This document shows, one piece after another, positions 8,911 through 17,005 of a stretch of DNA of 40,975 bases. The notes below the pieces were generated by a model. That model was not told the DNA's origin. It made no database searches and saw only the letters and a program-made list of their open reading frames with translations. Location of the stretch: positions 1 through 40,975 of the forward strand of contig JAKFUT010000088.1 in assembly GCA_021732565.1 (NCBI GenBank). The letters are read 5' to 3'. The position numbers and the translations under genes are program-made. This stretch comes from Candidatus Obscuribacterales bacterium (lineage in GTDB: Bacteria; Cyanobacteriota; Vampirovibrionia; Obscuribacterales; Obscuribacteraceae). How positions within the stretch are numbered: the first letter of the stretch is position 1; each line of letters starts with the position of its first letter.

Positions 8911-9267
8911 TCAGGAATGCACTATCCGCAATCTTACTTGCCCGGAGTGCTGCGCAATTTCAGACTTAAGATCGCCAATGCAGGAGTACAACCAGTTTCC
9001 ATCTTCCTCAGTTGGTGCGGTGAGCAGCAGGAATGCCAGTAGCGTATAAATCGACCGCATCTTCTCCACAGAGACTGGCTCCATGACCTCAGCTCTGGCC
9101 GCATCAACGCGAGCGCGCCAATCGCTCGCTTCCTGCGCACGTCGACGTTGCTGGCTCTTTGAATCCCGCTTTCTCTTCTTCCAGTTCGAACGCCGGGCTA
9201 TCTCATATGCAATGAGCCGTGCTTCCAAAAGACCTGGCGGAACGCCATCAGAATCGATATTATTCAT
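8911..9267 (-). CDS. small hypothetical protein with a basic central region
   Basis: 118 residues from the ATG at 9267 (MNNIDSDGVPPGLLEARLIA). A strongly basic, helical stretch (RRSNWKKRKRDSKSQQRRR) is followed by a helix rich in Ala/Arg and a hydrophobic segment (TLLAFLLLTAPTEED) that could be one membrane pass. AGGG lies about 10 bases before the start. No family is recognised. The weak plus-strand frame at 8787-8969 overlaps its 3' end and is less likely. Confidence 0.4.
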   Translation of the reverse strand: MNNIDSDGVPPGLLEARLIAYEIARRSNWKKRKRDSKSQQRRRAQEASDWRARVDAARAEVMEPVSVEKMRSIYTLLAFLLLTAPTEEDGNWLYSCIGDLKSEIAQHSGQVRLRIVHS

Positions 9268-9465
9268 TCGAATTGCCCTGGTAATCTTCAACACGTGCAA
9301 GCGATATATAATAAGCATCCATATGGTAATGCATGAATGTGTAACCGTGAAGCCCCCTCCTCTATATCGGATGAAATCGGATTGGGAGAGATTATCCTCA
9401 CACCCTCTTCACAAGTGTTTGAAAAACTGGGCTTTACTCGGGGCGCGAATTCCAGGAGGTGCGGT

Positions 9466-10575
9466 ATGAGCAAAGCAGGGCAGCGTATAAAGATTCTGTT
9501 TCTCGCCTGGACGATAGTGGCCTTGCAAGTAGTGCAGCATAGGTCGGCCTGTGCGGCGGTGAGTGAGAGCCAAGCAACGAAATTCGGTGCGCTTTTGAAA
9601 CAGTGTTTTAAGAAATGGGATTTCGATCGCGACGGGGTTCTAACAGCAGACGAACTCGACCAGGTTATACAGGATCCCTCGATAAAGGGCGATCAAGCGG
9701 CAGCTCTTTCTGCAGTTAAAGTGTACTCTCGCGGGGCATGGTCGAAGGCAGATCTGGATGATGCTTTTACCCTGGAACAATTGAGCCCGTTTGATCCAAC
9801 TACCGGAGAAATCACAAGCTCAGGCAAAAAGTTGGTTTCATTATTCACTGTGTATCAGAAGAAGATCGCGCAATCTTCTCCTCAATTATTTTCAAGCGGA
9901 ACACCACACATCGAAGAGATCAAGCAAGGAAAGACAGGCGATTGCTATTTTTTGTCCACAGTGGGGGGGCTTGTATATCACAGTCCCCAGCGAATAATTG
10001 ACATGATTCAGCAGGATCAGGACGGCTCCTATCTGGTCACTTTTCCTCGCCATAAACCGATAGCTGTGGATGCACCTACCGACGCTGAGATTGCCTGTTA
10101 CAGCGATGCGGGCGACGATGGATTGTGGCTGCACGTGTTGGAGAAGGCGTACGCGACTTACAAGAATAACAAAACGAGGAAAGATCTTCTTGAGCCACTA
10201 GATTTGGTGATTCATGGAGGTTCAGGTGGACGAATGTTGATGTTCATGACCGGCGATGCGTGCGTAAGGTACCCTACTTCCAGCACAAGCGATGATGAAC
10301 TGCGTAGCGAACTGGTGGCTGCGCTACAACACAAGCGTATTGTAAATACCGGCACATCAGGCCATTGTCTGACTATCCTCAATTTCGATCCATCCACTGA
10401 TCAGGTCACGGTCTGGAATCCATGGGGTACGACGGGCACATACTCCACCGTTCATCAGGAAATGAACCACGGCGTTTTCAGCATGCCCCTTGCCGATTTA
10501 AAAAAATACTTCGTTTCGATTTTGCCGCAGCAATCTCGCCCCTGGACGACTAAAGATTTCGAAAAATTCGAGTAG
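9466..10575 (+). CDS. exported calpain-family cysteine protease with an EF-hand
   Basis: 369 residues. The ATG at 9466 follows AGGAGG at 9454-9459. A signal peptide covers about 1-30 (ILFLAWTIVALQVV, then SACAA). An EF-hand loop lies at residues 52-63 (DFDRDGVLTADE) with the usual Asp/Asp/Asp/Gly/Glu positions. The peptidase C2 domain follows. Cys160 sits in QGKTGDCYFLST (calpain consensus QGxxGDCWFL), His300 in SGHCLTILNFD and Asn318 in VWNPWG, so the catalytic triad is complete. The domain is short and lacks the C2L domains of animal calpains. Calcium control through the EF-hand is inferred. It most likely acts outside the cytoplasm, on unknown targets. Confidence 0.9.
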   Translation: MSKAGQRIKILFLAWTIVALQVVQHRSACAAVSESQATKFGALLKQCFKKWDFDRDGVLTADELDQVIQDPSIKGDQAAALSAVKVYSRGAWSKADLDDAFTLEQLSPFDPTTGEITSSGKKLVSLFTVYQKKIAQSSPQLFSSGTPHIEEIKQGKTGDCYFLSTVGGLVYHSPQRIIDMIQQDQDGSYLVTFPRHKPIAVDAPTDAEIACYSDAGDDGLWLHVLEKAYATYKNNKTRKDLLEPLDLVIHGGSGGRMLMFMTGDACVRYPTSSTSDDELRSELVAALQHKRIVNTGTSGHCLTILNFDPSTDQVTVWNPWGTTGTYSTVHQEMNHGVFSMPLADLKKYFVSILPQQSRPWTTKDFEKFE

Positions 10576-10758
10576 GCGCCAATATCTAAACAGGTTCTCG
10601 ACAGAATCTTCTACTAGAGTTCTTTTATCAACCGCAAGTTAAGTCCTAAAGTTGTGTGAGACTGACTGTACACAAGTGAAATTTGCTCTCCATCCCCTAA
10701 CGCCACTTCTATACAGTCATCCCGCCTCCTGAATCCACCGTCCTTCCCTGTTGGCACG

Positions 10759-13074
10759 GTGGGTTCGCGGTCTGTTGTCAGTCAACATTCTCAATGCAAA
10801 TCCTATGCTTTCCAGTTCTTTCCTGCCCCGCAGGAAGTTCAAGAATGCATACAGAACATACAATTTGCCCGAGAGGAGCAGTTATCGTATGATGCAAGAG
10901 TGTTAACTTCACGATATCCCGCCGCCAATATTTTATCCGCTACCTGCGGTCTGCTTGCGGTGGCGGGCTTATTTGCAAATCTATATCTGTGGGCAAAGTG
11001 CGACGCGGCTGCTAATAGTTACTACCAGCGACTTCGCCTGGTTTATGCCTTGAAGCAAATCGGAATCGCTGCTGATTCGCTTTATTATTGGTGTACTGTA
11101 GGCGTTGATCGCTCGGAGGCTGATCGAGCGGGTCCTGTAGGCGTGCAGGCCTTTGTCGAGAGCTATAATGCAACTGTTGACCTGGGGAAGATCATCCCCC
11201 GGACGGGGCTGTTGAATGATTTCTACCATGCTCATGAGAAATTTATCGAAGTTGCCAATCGTAATCTACTTTCTGCAAGGAATGGTAATCAATCTAAATT
11301 GAAAACCAATCTTCGCATTGCAAGGGAGGAGTGCAAGCATCTTGAGACGCAGTTAGCGTCCAACCAGTATGATGTTGTTGCAGAAAAGCAGTGGCATGAT
11401 GCGCAAATGTATTTGTACGCCGGGCAGATCTCGCAGGTCGCCCTCTTTTGCATACTTGCCATTAGCGCAACATTTTCGTTGTATCAGCATGGAAAGAGGC
11501 AAACAATGCTGGTACAAGATCACTCATCGGGGAAGCCTCAAGTTGTCGGTCAATCCAATACCGCCAAAGCCGAATCGTTCCTGGTGCCTGATTGCAATGT
11601 GCCTCTTACGCCTGTTTCATCTCAGTCGAGATACGACAGTGGTGCAGCTGTATACAACGAAACCAGTGATTTGCGAAGAATATTAGATCATGCCGTAGAT
11701 GTGATTTGTGTTCTTGATACTGGTGGGAAGTTTGTCTGGGTTAGCTCGGCTTGCCTTGCCTCATGGGGATACACGCCGCAGGAACTACAGGGAAAGGAAC
11801 TGTCTTCATTTATCGATCAGGCGCAAGTGGAACGAACTATGAATAGCATTTGCGGGTCGGAAACTAGCGTTGATCAGCTCTTCTTTGAAAATAGATTTCG
11901 GTGCGATGATGGTCGTTGGATCGACCTTCTCTGGTCGGCTCATTGGTCGGCGCGTGAAGGCGGTTTGTTTTGCGTGGTGCACGACATAACCGAACGCCGG
12001 CTGGTGGAGGAAACCCTGCGCCAGAGCGAGCGGAGGCTCAAGACGGTGGTAGAACATCTGCCTGTTGCGGTTTTGATTCTCGATGCATCGTATCAGATCG
12101 AACTATGCAATGCTGCGGCCAGCGAAATGGGAATAAAACCAGGTGACTCCTGTGCCGAAGTGCTATCTGTTGCAGGAAGTGATCCTTCGTCACTGTTTGC
12201 CAGAAGTGGTGATGGACCTCGTGAAGTTAGTGTTCATTGTGACGGGCGACAAGCCTTAGAGGTTGAGCTGTCCTCCGCACCACTTCATTACGTTGAGGGT
12301 GTCAAATATCTTGCGGTTCTTGTTGACGTGACGGAACGGCAGCGGTTGGATAAGATGAAACGCGAATTCTTCTCCATGGTGAGTCATGATATCAGAGGAC
12401 CGCTGACATCGCTGGAAGGTATCATGACCCTGTTTTCAGAGGGCGTTCTAGGGCAGCTCAATTCCACGGGGAAGGAACTGACAGAGCGCGGGCGCAGCGA
12501 AACTGGAAGAGTGATTCGGCTTGTTAACGATTTGCTTGTGTTTGAGAAAGCTGAAGCGGGAGAGTTGAGTATTCACTATGAGAGGGTAGTGTTGAAGAAA
12601 ATTATTCACTCTGTATTAGATACAGTAAGAACGCAGGCCGATAAATCGGAAATTCAATTGGAGTTGCTTGGCGAGAATTTCGCTTGCGAGGCTGATGGTA
12701 ACCGGATATCGCAAGTGCTTCAAAATCTTCTATCCAACGCCATCAAATTTTCTCCTGTCGGCCAGACTGTTCAAGTCGCTGTGGTGCAAGAGAACGGTTT
12801 TGCAAAAATTTCCGTTGAAGATAGAGGGCGGGGCGTTCCGGAAGATCGGCGGGAAGAGATATTTGAGAGATTCAAGCAATTGGATCGCCTTGATGAAAAA
12901 CTCGAACATGGTACGGGGCTTGGCCTTTCAATTTGCAAGACCATTGTTGACCGGCATAGGGGAAAAATTGGCGTATCTGAAAACCCGGCCGGTGGAAGTA
13001 TCTTTTGGTTTACGATTCCTCTGGGGGCCCCTGCCGAGATAGCGGTAGAACGTTGTGGCGGGGCACCAGACTAA
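10759..13074 (+). CDS. sensor histidine kinase with two PAS domains
   Basis: 771 residues if the GTG at 10759 is used; no good ribosome-binding site or ATG is seen, so the start is uncertain. Two membrane segments (about 54-76 and 218-240) enclose a helical extracytoplasmic region of about 140 residues, resembling CHASE3-type four-helix sensors. Two PAS domains follow (about 310-415, ending in CVVHDITERRLVEE; about 420-525, ending in LAVLVDVTERQRLD). The HisKA domain carries the phospho-accepting His543 in FFSMVSHDIRGPLTS. The ATPase domain shows the N box (QVLQNLLSNAIKFSP), the G1 box (VEDRGRGVPED) and the G2 box (GTGLGLSICKTIVDRH). A possible small ORF and a Ser/Thr kinase follow on the same strand. 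No response regulator is adjacent. Confidence 0.9.
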   Translation: MGSRSVVSQHSQCKSYAFQFFPAPQEVQECIQNIQFAREEQLSYDARVLTSRYPAANILSATCGLLAVAGLFANLYLWAKCDAAANSYYQRLRLVYALKQIGIAADSLYYWCTVGVDRSEADRAGPVGVQAFVESYNATVDLGKIIPRTGLLNDFYHAHEKFIEVANRNLLSARNGNQSKLKTNLRIAREECKHLETQLASNQYDVVAEKQWHDAQMYLYAGQISQVALFCILAISATFSLYQHGKRQTMLVQDHSSGKPQVVGQSNTAKAESFLVPDCNVPLTPVSSQSRYDSGAAVYNETSDLRRILDHAVDVICVLDTGGKFVWVSSACLASWGYTPQELQGKELSSFIDQAQVERTMNSICGSETSVDQLFFENRFRCDDGRWIDLLWSAHWSAREGGLFCVVHDITERRLVEETLRQSERRLKTVVEHLPVAVLILDASYQIELCNAAASEMGIKPGDSCAEVLSVAGSDPSSLFARSGDGPREVSVHCDGRQALEVELSSAPLHYVEGVKYLAVLVDVTERQRLDKMKREFFSMVSHDIRGPLTSLEGIMTLFSEGVLGQLNSTGKELTERGRSETGRVIRLVNDLLVFEKAEAGELSIHYERVVLKKIIHSVLDTVRTQADKSEIQLELLGENFACEADGNRISQVLQNLLSNAIKFSPVGQTVQVAVVQENGFAKISVEDRGRGVPEDRREEIFERFKQLDRLDEKLEHGTGLGLSICKTIVDRHRGKIGVSENPAGGSIFWFTIPLGAPAEIAVERCGGAPD

Positions 13075-13083
13075 GAGGGCATT

Positions 13084-13221
13084 ATGAGCAACTGTTACCT
13101 TGAATCCGGGTTCAGATCGGTCAATCGACAAAGCAGCAACCACTTCAGCAGTACGATATGTATTTTGCAGCAACTGTTTTTGCTTAGGTATTGCAATTAT
13201 CTCTCATTCCTGCTGGAGTAA
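13084..13221 (+). CDS. possible small protein between the histidine kinase and the Ser/Thr kinase
   Basis: A 45-codon frame from ATG 13084 to TAA 13219-13221, beginning MSNCYLESGFRSVNRQSSNH. It ends in a hydrophobic, leucine-rich half (ICILQQLFLLRYCNYLSFLL) that could insert in a membrane. GAGGG directly after the upstream stop lies 5 bases before the ATG, and the frame fills the gap between two genes almost exactly (9 and 6 bases left). The ribosome-binding site of the next gene (GGAG, 13215-13218) lies in its last codons. This suggests translational coupling, but one homologue-free short frame is weak proof. Confidence 0.35.
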   Translation: MSNCYLESGFRSVNRQSSNHFSSTICILQQLFLLRYCNYLSFLLE

Positions 13222-13227
13222 GCCACT

Positions 13228-15153
13228 GTGGTCATACCAATAGATGTGGGCACTATTATCGATGGACGTTACACTCTGCTCTCGACTCTCGGTAGTGGTA
13301 GCTCCGGACAAACCTATCGTGCATTCGATAAAATATTGGGGCGTGAAATAGCGGTAAAAATATTATCTGCAGAACTCGTCAGCGACGTCGAATCGCGTGA
13401 ACGATTCTTGCAGGAAGGGAAGATACTGTGCAAACTGTTGCACGAGAATTTAGTTCGTATTTACAGGTTGGGCTTTGTAGACGATATCCAACCCTTTTGG
13501 TGTATGGAATTCATACAGGGGCAGAGTTTAAGTGAGTATCTGGCAGTCAACGGTGCCCTTTCGCCCGAGAAGACTCTGGAGTTATTCATTCAAATTTGTT
13601 CTGCTGTCTCATATGTCCACCGCAGTTCGGTGGTTCATAGAGATCTAAAACCGGCAAACATCATGATTCTTGAGAGTGGTGAAGACTTTTGCGCGAAGGT
13701 TATTGACTTTGGACTATGTAAGCCGTGGTTGTTGTCTGACGGAATTCATACGAGGCAAGGCAGCGTACTGGGAACTCTTAACTACATGAGTCCTGAACAA
13801 TGTACTGGCCGTTCCGCCAGCACTGCTTCAGACGTTTATTCACTCGGGTGCGTTTTGTATGAGTGCCTGACGGGGCGTCGACCCTACGACGGCAATAGTG
13901 CAATGGTGGTAATTCAGCAGCACGTCCATCAGACTCCTCTTCCACCGTCGCATTTCGCGAAGCGAATACCACCGCAAATGGAATCGATTTGCCTCAAGGC
14001 CTTAAGCAAAGCCCCGTCCGACCGGTTTCAAGACGCCGGCGAGTTGCTGCAGAATTTGCTGCTGTTGCGGCTCGACGAGGGTGATCGTCCAAGTGATTCT
14101 GCTCAACAGCCGTCAAAAGCAGGCAAATTTCCACCTATGGCATTGTTGAGCTTCTGCGCCGGGCTTTTGACGGTCGCCTGGCTTTGTTTCGGTCCCGGCA
14201 CATCTTACGTGGTTTTATGTTTCTTGCATGTGCAGCCAATTGCACAATCTGCATTTGATCGATGCCGATGGATCGAGTTTTATCAATCAAGGCGACTGAA
14301 AGACGACGCGCTGGTTCTAACGTCGGACGGTATTAGAAATTTGGAATTGGCCGGGTTGAGCAAGTCTAAGCAGTGTGCAGCAATAATGTCATGTGATGCC
14401 CGTTTGAAGGCGAATCGAGGCACTGAAGACCAGCGAATAGCATTGCGCAGTCTCTATATGTTGATCGATTCCTGTGGCACCGGCTATGGTGACAGCCCGC
14501 AGGCAATAGATGAGTTACTTAGCCTGACCATGAGCAACGACGCCATGGTCCTTCTGAATGGGAACGAGTGGATTACTCCGTCTCAGTATGAAAAACTGCT
14601 CAATTCGCTGGAGGCTCTATATATACGGGCCTCAGAACATATGACGCCTGCTTCGCAATTAGCATTGTTGCAGTTGGCATTTCAGTTAGTTGAAATGAAG
14701 GGAGTCTCGACGGAGTACCCGCGTACTGGCAGACTTGTGAATTATCTGGCCTACATAAAGGACCTTATGGATATTCCGCCTGTTCAGATAGAGTCGGTCA
14801 ACAGGATTATAGCTACGATGTCCAATCAAGAACCCGCAGATGATGTCACCACCTATCAAGCGATTAACCATTGGCTCATAGCGGTGGGTAATCTTAAGGA
14901 AGCAGAGCGACGTCACTTTAAATTATTCAATTACTGCCACGAGAAAAAATTGTGGGATAAGGCATTCGATGATAATCTCACCTTTGGTTCATATTTTGTC
15001 GAATGCGGACAGCTTAAACTTGCTCGTCGATGCATTGAGGATGCTCTTACTGATTTGCAGCAGTTTGAGGCCTATCCCAAGCAGACCCTGGAGCTTGGAC
15101 AGCTTTTCGTAGCTCTGCGGGAGTATGAGTTAAATGACCTTTCGCGTAATTGA
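13228..15153 (+). CDS. membrane-spanning Hanks-type Ser/Thr protein kinase
   Basis: 641 residues from a GTG at 13228, with GGAG 9 bases upstream. The kinase domain spans about 13-275: glycine loop LGSGSSGQTYRAF, ATP-anchoring Lys44 (EIAVKIL), catalytic HRDLKPAN with Asp139, DFG-motif Asp160 (KVIDFGLCKP), and GTLNYMSPEQ in the activation segment. All catalytic residues are present, so it should be active. A hydrophobic segment follows at about 305-330 (LLSFCAGLLTVAWLCFG, continuing to 345). The remaining 290 residues are helical with TPR-like stretches (AINHWLIAVGNLKEAERRHF, GQLKLARRCIEDALTDLQQF). That part probably lies across the membrane and may sense or bind partners. The gene follows the sensor kinase at 10.8-13.1 kb in the same direction. 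Confidence 0.92.
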   Translation: MVIPIDVGTIIDGRYTLLSTLGSGSSGQTYRAFDKILGREIAVKILSAELVSDVESRERFLQEGKILCKLLHENLVRIYRLGFVDDIQPFWCMEFIQGQSLSEYLAVNGALSPEKTLELFIQICSAVSYVHRSSVVHRDLKPANIMILESGEDFCAKVIDFGLCKPWLLSDGIHTRQGSVLGTLNYMSPEQCTGRSASTASDVYSLGCVLYECLTGRRPYDGNSAMVVIQQHVHQTPLPPSHFAKRIPPQMESICLKALSKAPSDRFQDAGELLQNLLLLRLDEGDRPSDSAQQPSKAGKFPPMALLSFCAGLLTVAWLCFGPGTSYVVLCFLHVQPIAQSAFDRCRWIEFYQSRRLKDDALVLTSDGIRNLELAGLSKSKQCAAIMSCDARLKANRGTEDQRIALRSLYMLIDSCGTGYGDSPQAIDELLSLTMSNDAMVLLNGNEWITPSQYEKLLNSLEALYIRASEHMTPASQLALLQLAFQLVEMKGVSTEYPRTGRLVNYLAYIKDLMDIPPVQIESVNRIIATMSNQEPADDVTTYQAINHWLIAVGNLKEAERRHFKLFNYCHEKKLWDKAFDDNLTFGSYFVECGQLKLARRCIEDALTDLQQFEAYPKQTLELGQLFVALREYELNDLSRN

Positions 15154-15160
15154 CATACAG

Positions 15161-16843
15161 CTATTTCTGGTTTGCATTCGTTGATTCGGATTGTGTATTG
15201 GTTACCGGTGCGTCCTCGCCGGGTCCCGGTGATCCGGATTTGGCCGAGAGTTCATCGAGCTGCTTCTTCATATGTTCAATGGAAGCTGTTTGTGGATAGA
15301 TGACCCATAGAATTGCGACCAATGTGCCTATCAAAATCGCTATACTGAGCATCATCAAATTGCGCAATGTTGAATCGGGCGTTGCTGGTAATGATGATGA
15401 TTGCAGGTCTTTTAGCTGCATTTTTTCTTTTCTAGGTTTGTCTGATGAATTCTCTTCAAGAAATTTTGCCACAGGCATCACAGCCTTATTTACCTGCGTG
15501 TGGTATTGCTCTAGCTCTTTGCTAACTTCTCTTTTGAGTGAAGCCAGCTCGATTCTTGTGCTTTCTCGGGCTGCTGCGACGGTGCCCTCCAATCGCTGTT
15601 GAGCCTGATCGAAACGGGAAAGCAAAGAATCACTGGCACTACCAAAACTTCTCTGCTGCTGTTGCATCGCCTCAAAAAATGTCTCTTGCTGAGCAGAGAT
15701 TGTAGTGGCAATAATTCGGGTGAGGGCTTCTCGGGAGTCTGGCGTCTCAGTTAGATCGTATCTTGAATACACGCGGTTTCGTTGAGGTGAATTGACAGGC
15801 GTCAAGTCACTCGCGGTTGATGGTTTGTTGTCTGTAGATTTATTTGTGGTGGTGCGCGAATCACTTAGTGGGGACAGAGCGAACTCTCTTGGTGTGCTAT
15901 TCCCCTCGGCGATCAAGACGCCCGCGCGAGCCCGAGCAAATGGCGACGGAGGAAGGGAGGACTCATTAAAGTCTGATTTTGTCCTGACTTTGGAGGTTAG
16001 GATGTTTTGCCGTGGATTACTTAACGGCTCTGTCGCTGGTTTCTCCGGTGGCAGAGCGGAAGATGAAGGCTCCGTGCGCACCGTCGCTTCCGCTTGATCC
16101 GGTGAGTCAAGATCGCACGTATGCGACGGTGCTAAATGTTCGCTGGCAACGGAGCTAGGGGTGGCGTTATCCGCAATAATACCCTTGTGGTCCTTTTGCT
16201 CCTTGAATGATAATGATTCGGCAGAAGACATTGCCGGAGCTGGCACCGCATCTGGTGTTGGTGGGTGTTCTCCGGGCACAGGGCGGGAACCGCTCGCCGT
16301 CGTATTTAGCACAAATGAGCTATATGAACCGATAGGCAGTAAGTCTGCTAGCTGATCTTCCGCGATCAGACCGCCGGTGCGATCTTTGAAATTGACACGT
16401 ATGACGAAGCTTTGAAGCTCTGACTGCGGAATTCTTAGCTGCGCGCCAATTGATGCCAATACCGTAGCTGGAATCGAATGTGCCCGATAGCTCTTCCGTG
16501 TAAAGCTACCATCCTCAGCTGAGGCTTCTTCCGTCTCGCTCCAGCGTTCACGCATGTAACGCAATACCACATCACCTGATTGAGCTTGCCGTTCCATCTC
16601 CACCAAGATGGTGCCTTCGGACTTGAATAAATCCATTGTCGCCATCTTGATTCCCGGTATCTCAAAATTCGCAGAAAAGCCCGCTGTTTCGGATATCTGT
16701 CGAGCCGTTTCCTTGCTTAAGCGGTACATCCGGCCTTTGTAACTTTTGGTCGAATCAATGAATTGCAGATTCACCACTCCGTACTCCGGTATGGAAAAAC
16801 CTTCCGCATCAACAGGCTCAGGTCTAATTGCTCCATTTTCCAT
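15161..16843 (-). CDS. large hypothetical protein with low-complexity linker, coiled coil and C-terminal membrane anchor
   Basis: 560 residues. A compact N-terminal region (about 1-180) has two similar-looking stretches of beta and helix (YGVVNLQFIDSTKSYKGRMY; FVIRVNFKDRTGGLIAE). Residues about 185-360 are Ser/Pro/Thr-rich and probably unstructured. A long helical part follows (about 385-460, QQETFFEAMQQQQRSFGSA, then RLEGTVAAARESTRIELASL), likely a coiled coil. A single membrane segment lies at about 495-515 (MMLSIAILIGTLVAILWVIY). The short polar tail would lie on the other side. The layout suggests a tail-anchored scaffold. No family is recognised. It ends 7 bases from the stop of the convergent Ser/Thr kinase gene. 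Confidence 0.65.
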   Translation of the reverse strand: MENGAIRPEPVDAEGFSIPEYGVVNLQFIDSTKSYKGRMYRLSKETARQISETAGFSANFEIPGIKMATMDLFKSEGTILVEMERQAQSGDVVLRYMRERWSETEEASAEDGSFTRKSYRAHSIPATVLASIGAQLRIPQSELQSFVIRVNFKDRTGGLIAEDQLADLLPIGSYSSFVLNTTASGSRPVPGEHPPTPDAVPAPAMSSAESLSFKEQKDHKGIIADNATPSSVASEHLAPSHTCDLDSPDQAEATVRTEPSSSALPPEKPATEPLSNPRQNILTSKVRTKSDFNESSLPPSPFARARAGVLIAEGNSTPREFALSPLSDSRTTTNKSTDNKPSTASDLTPVNSPQRNRVYSRYDLTETPDSREALTRIIATTISAQQETFFEAMQQQQRSFGSASDSLLSRFDQAQQRLEGTVAAARESTRIELASLKREVSKELEQYHTQVNKAVMPVAKFLEENSSDKPRKEKMQLKDLQSSSLPATPDSTLRNLMMLSIAILIGTLVAILWVIYPQTASIEHMKKQLDELSAKSGSPGPGEDAPVTNTQSESTNANQK

Positions 16844-16865
16844 GTGCTAACCATCTTTAATAATT

Positions 16866-16894
16866 TTGACTACGAACAGCTCCTTGAGTATCGC
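16866..16894 (+). promoter_or_regulatory. possible sigma-70-like promoter before nicotinate phosphoribosyltransferase
   Basis: TTGACT (16866-16871) and TATCGC (16889-16894) are separated by 17 bases, about 110 bases before the start codon at 17006. The -35 element is close to consensus but the -10 matches only three of six bases. It lies in the 162-base region shared with the divergent gene at 15161-16843. Confidence 0.25.
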
Positions 16895-17005
16895 ATGAAA
16901 CCCGCGTTCTAGACGTCAGAGCGAGCTGTCAAGTGTGCGCGGCTGTTTTGGAGTGGTTCTTGAGGGGAATGAAGTGTGTGTCCGGAACTTTGCGAGGTCG
17001 GAGCA

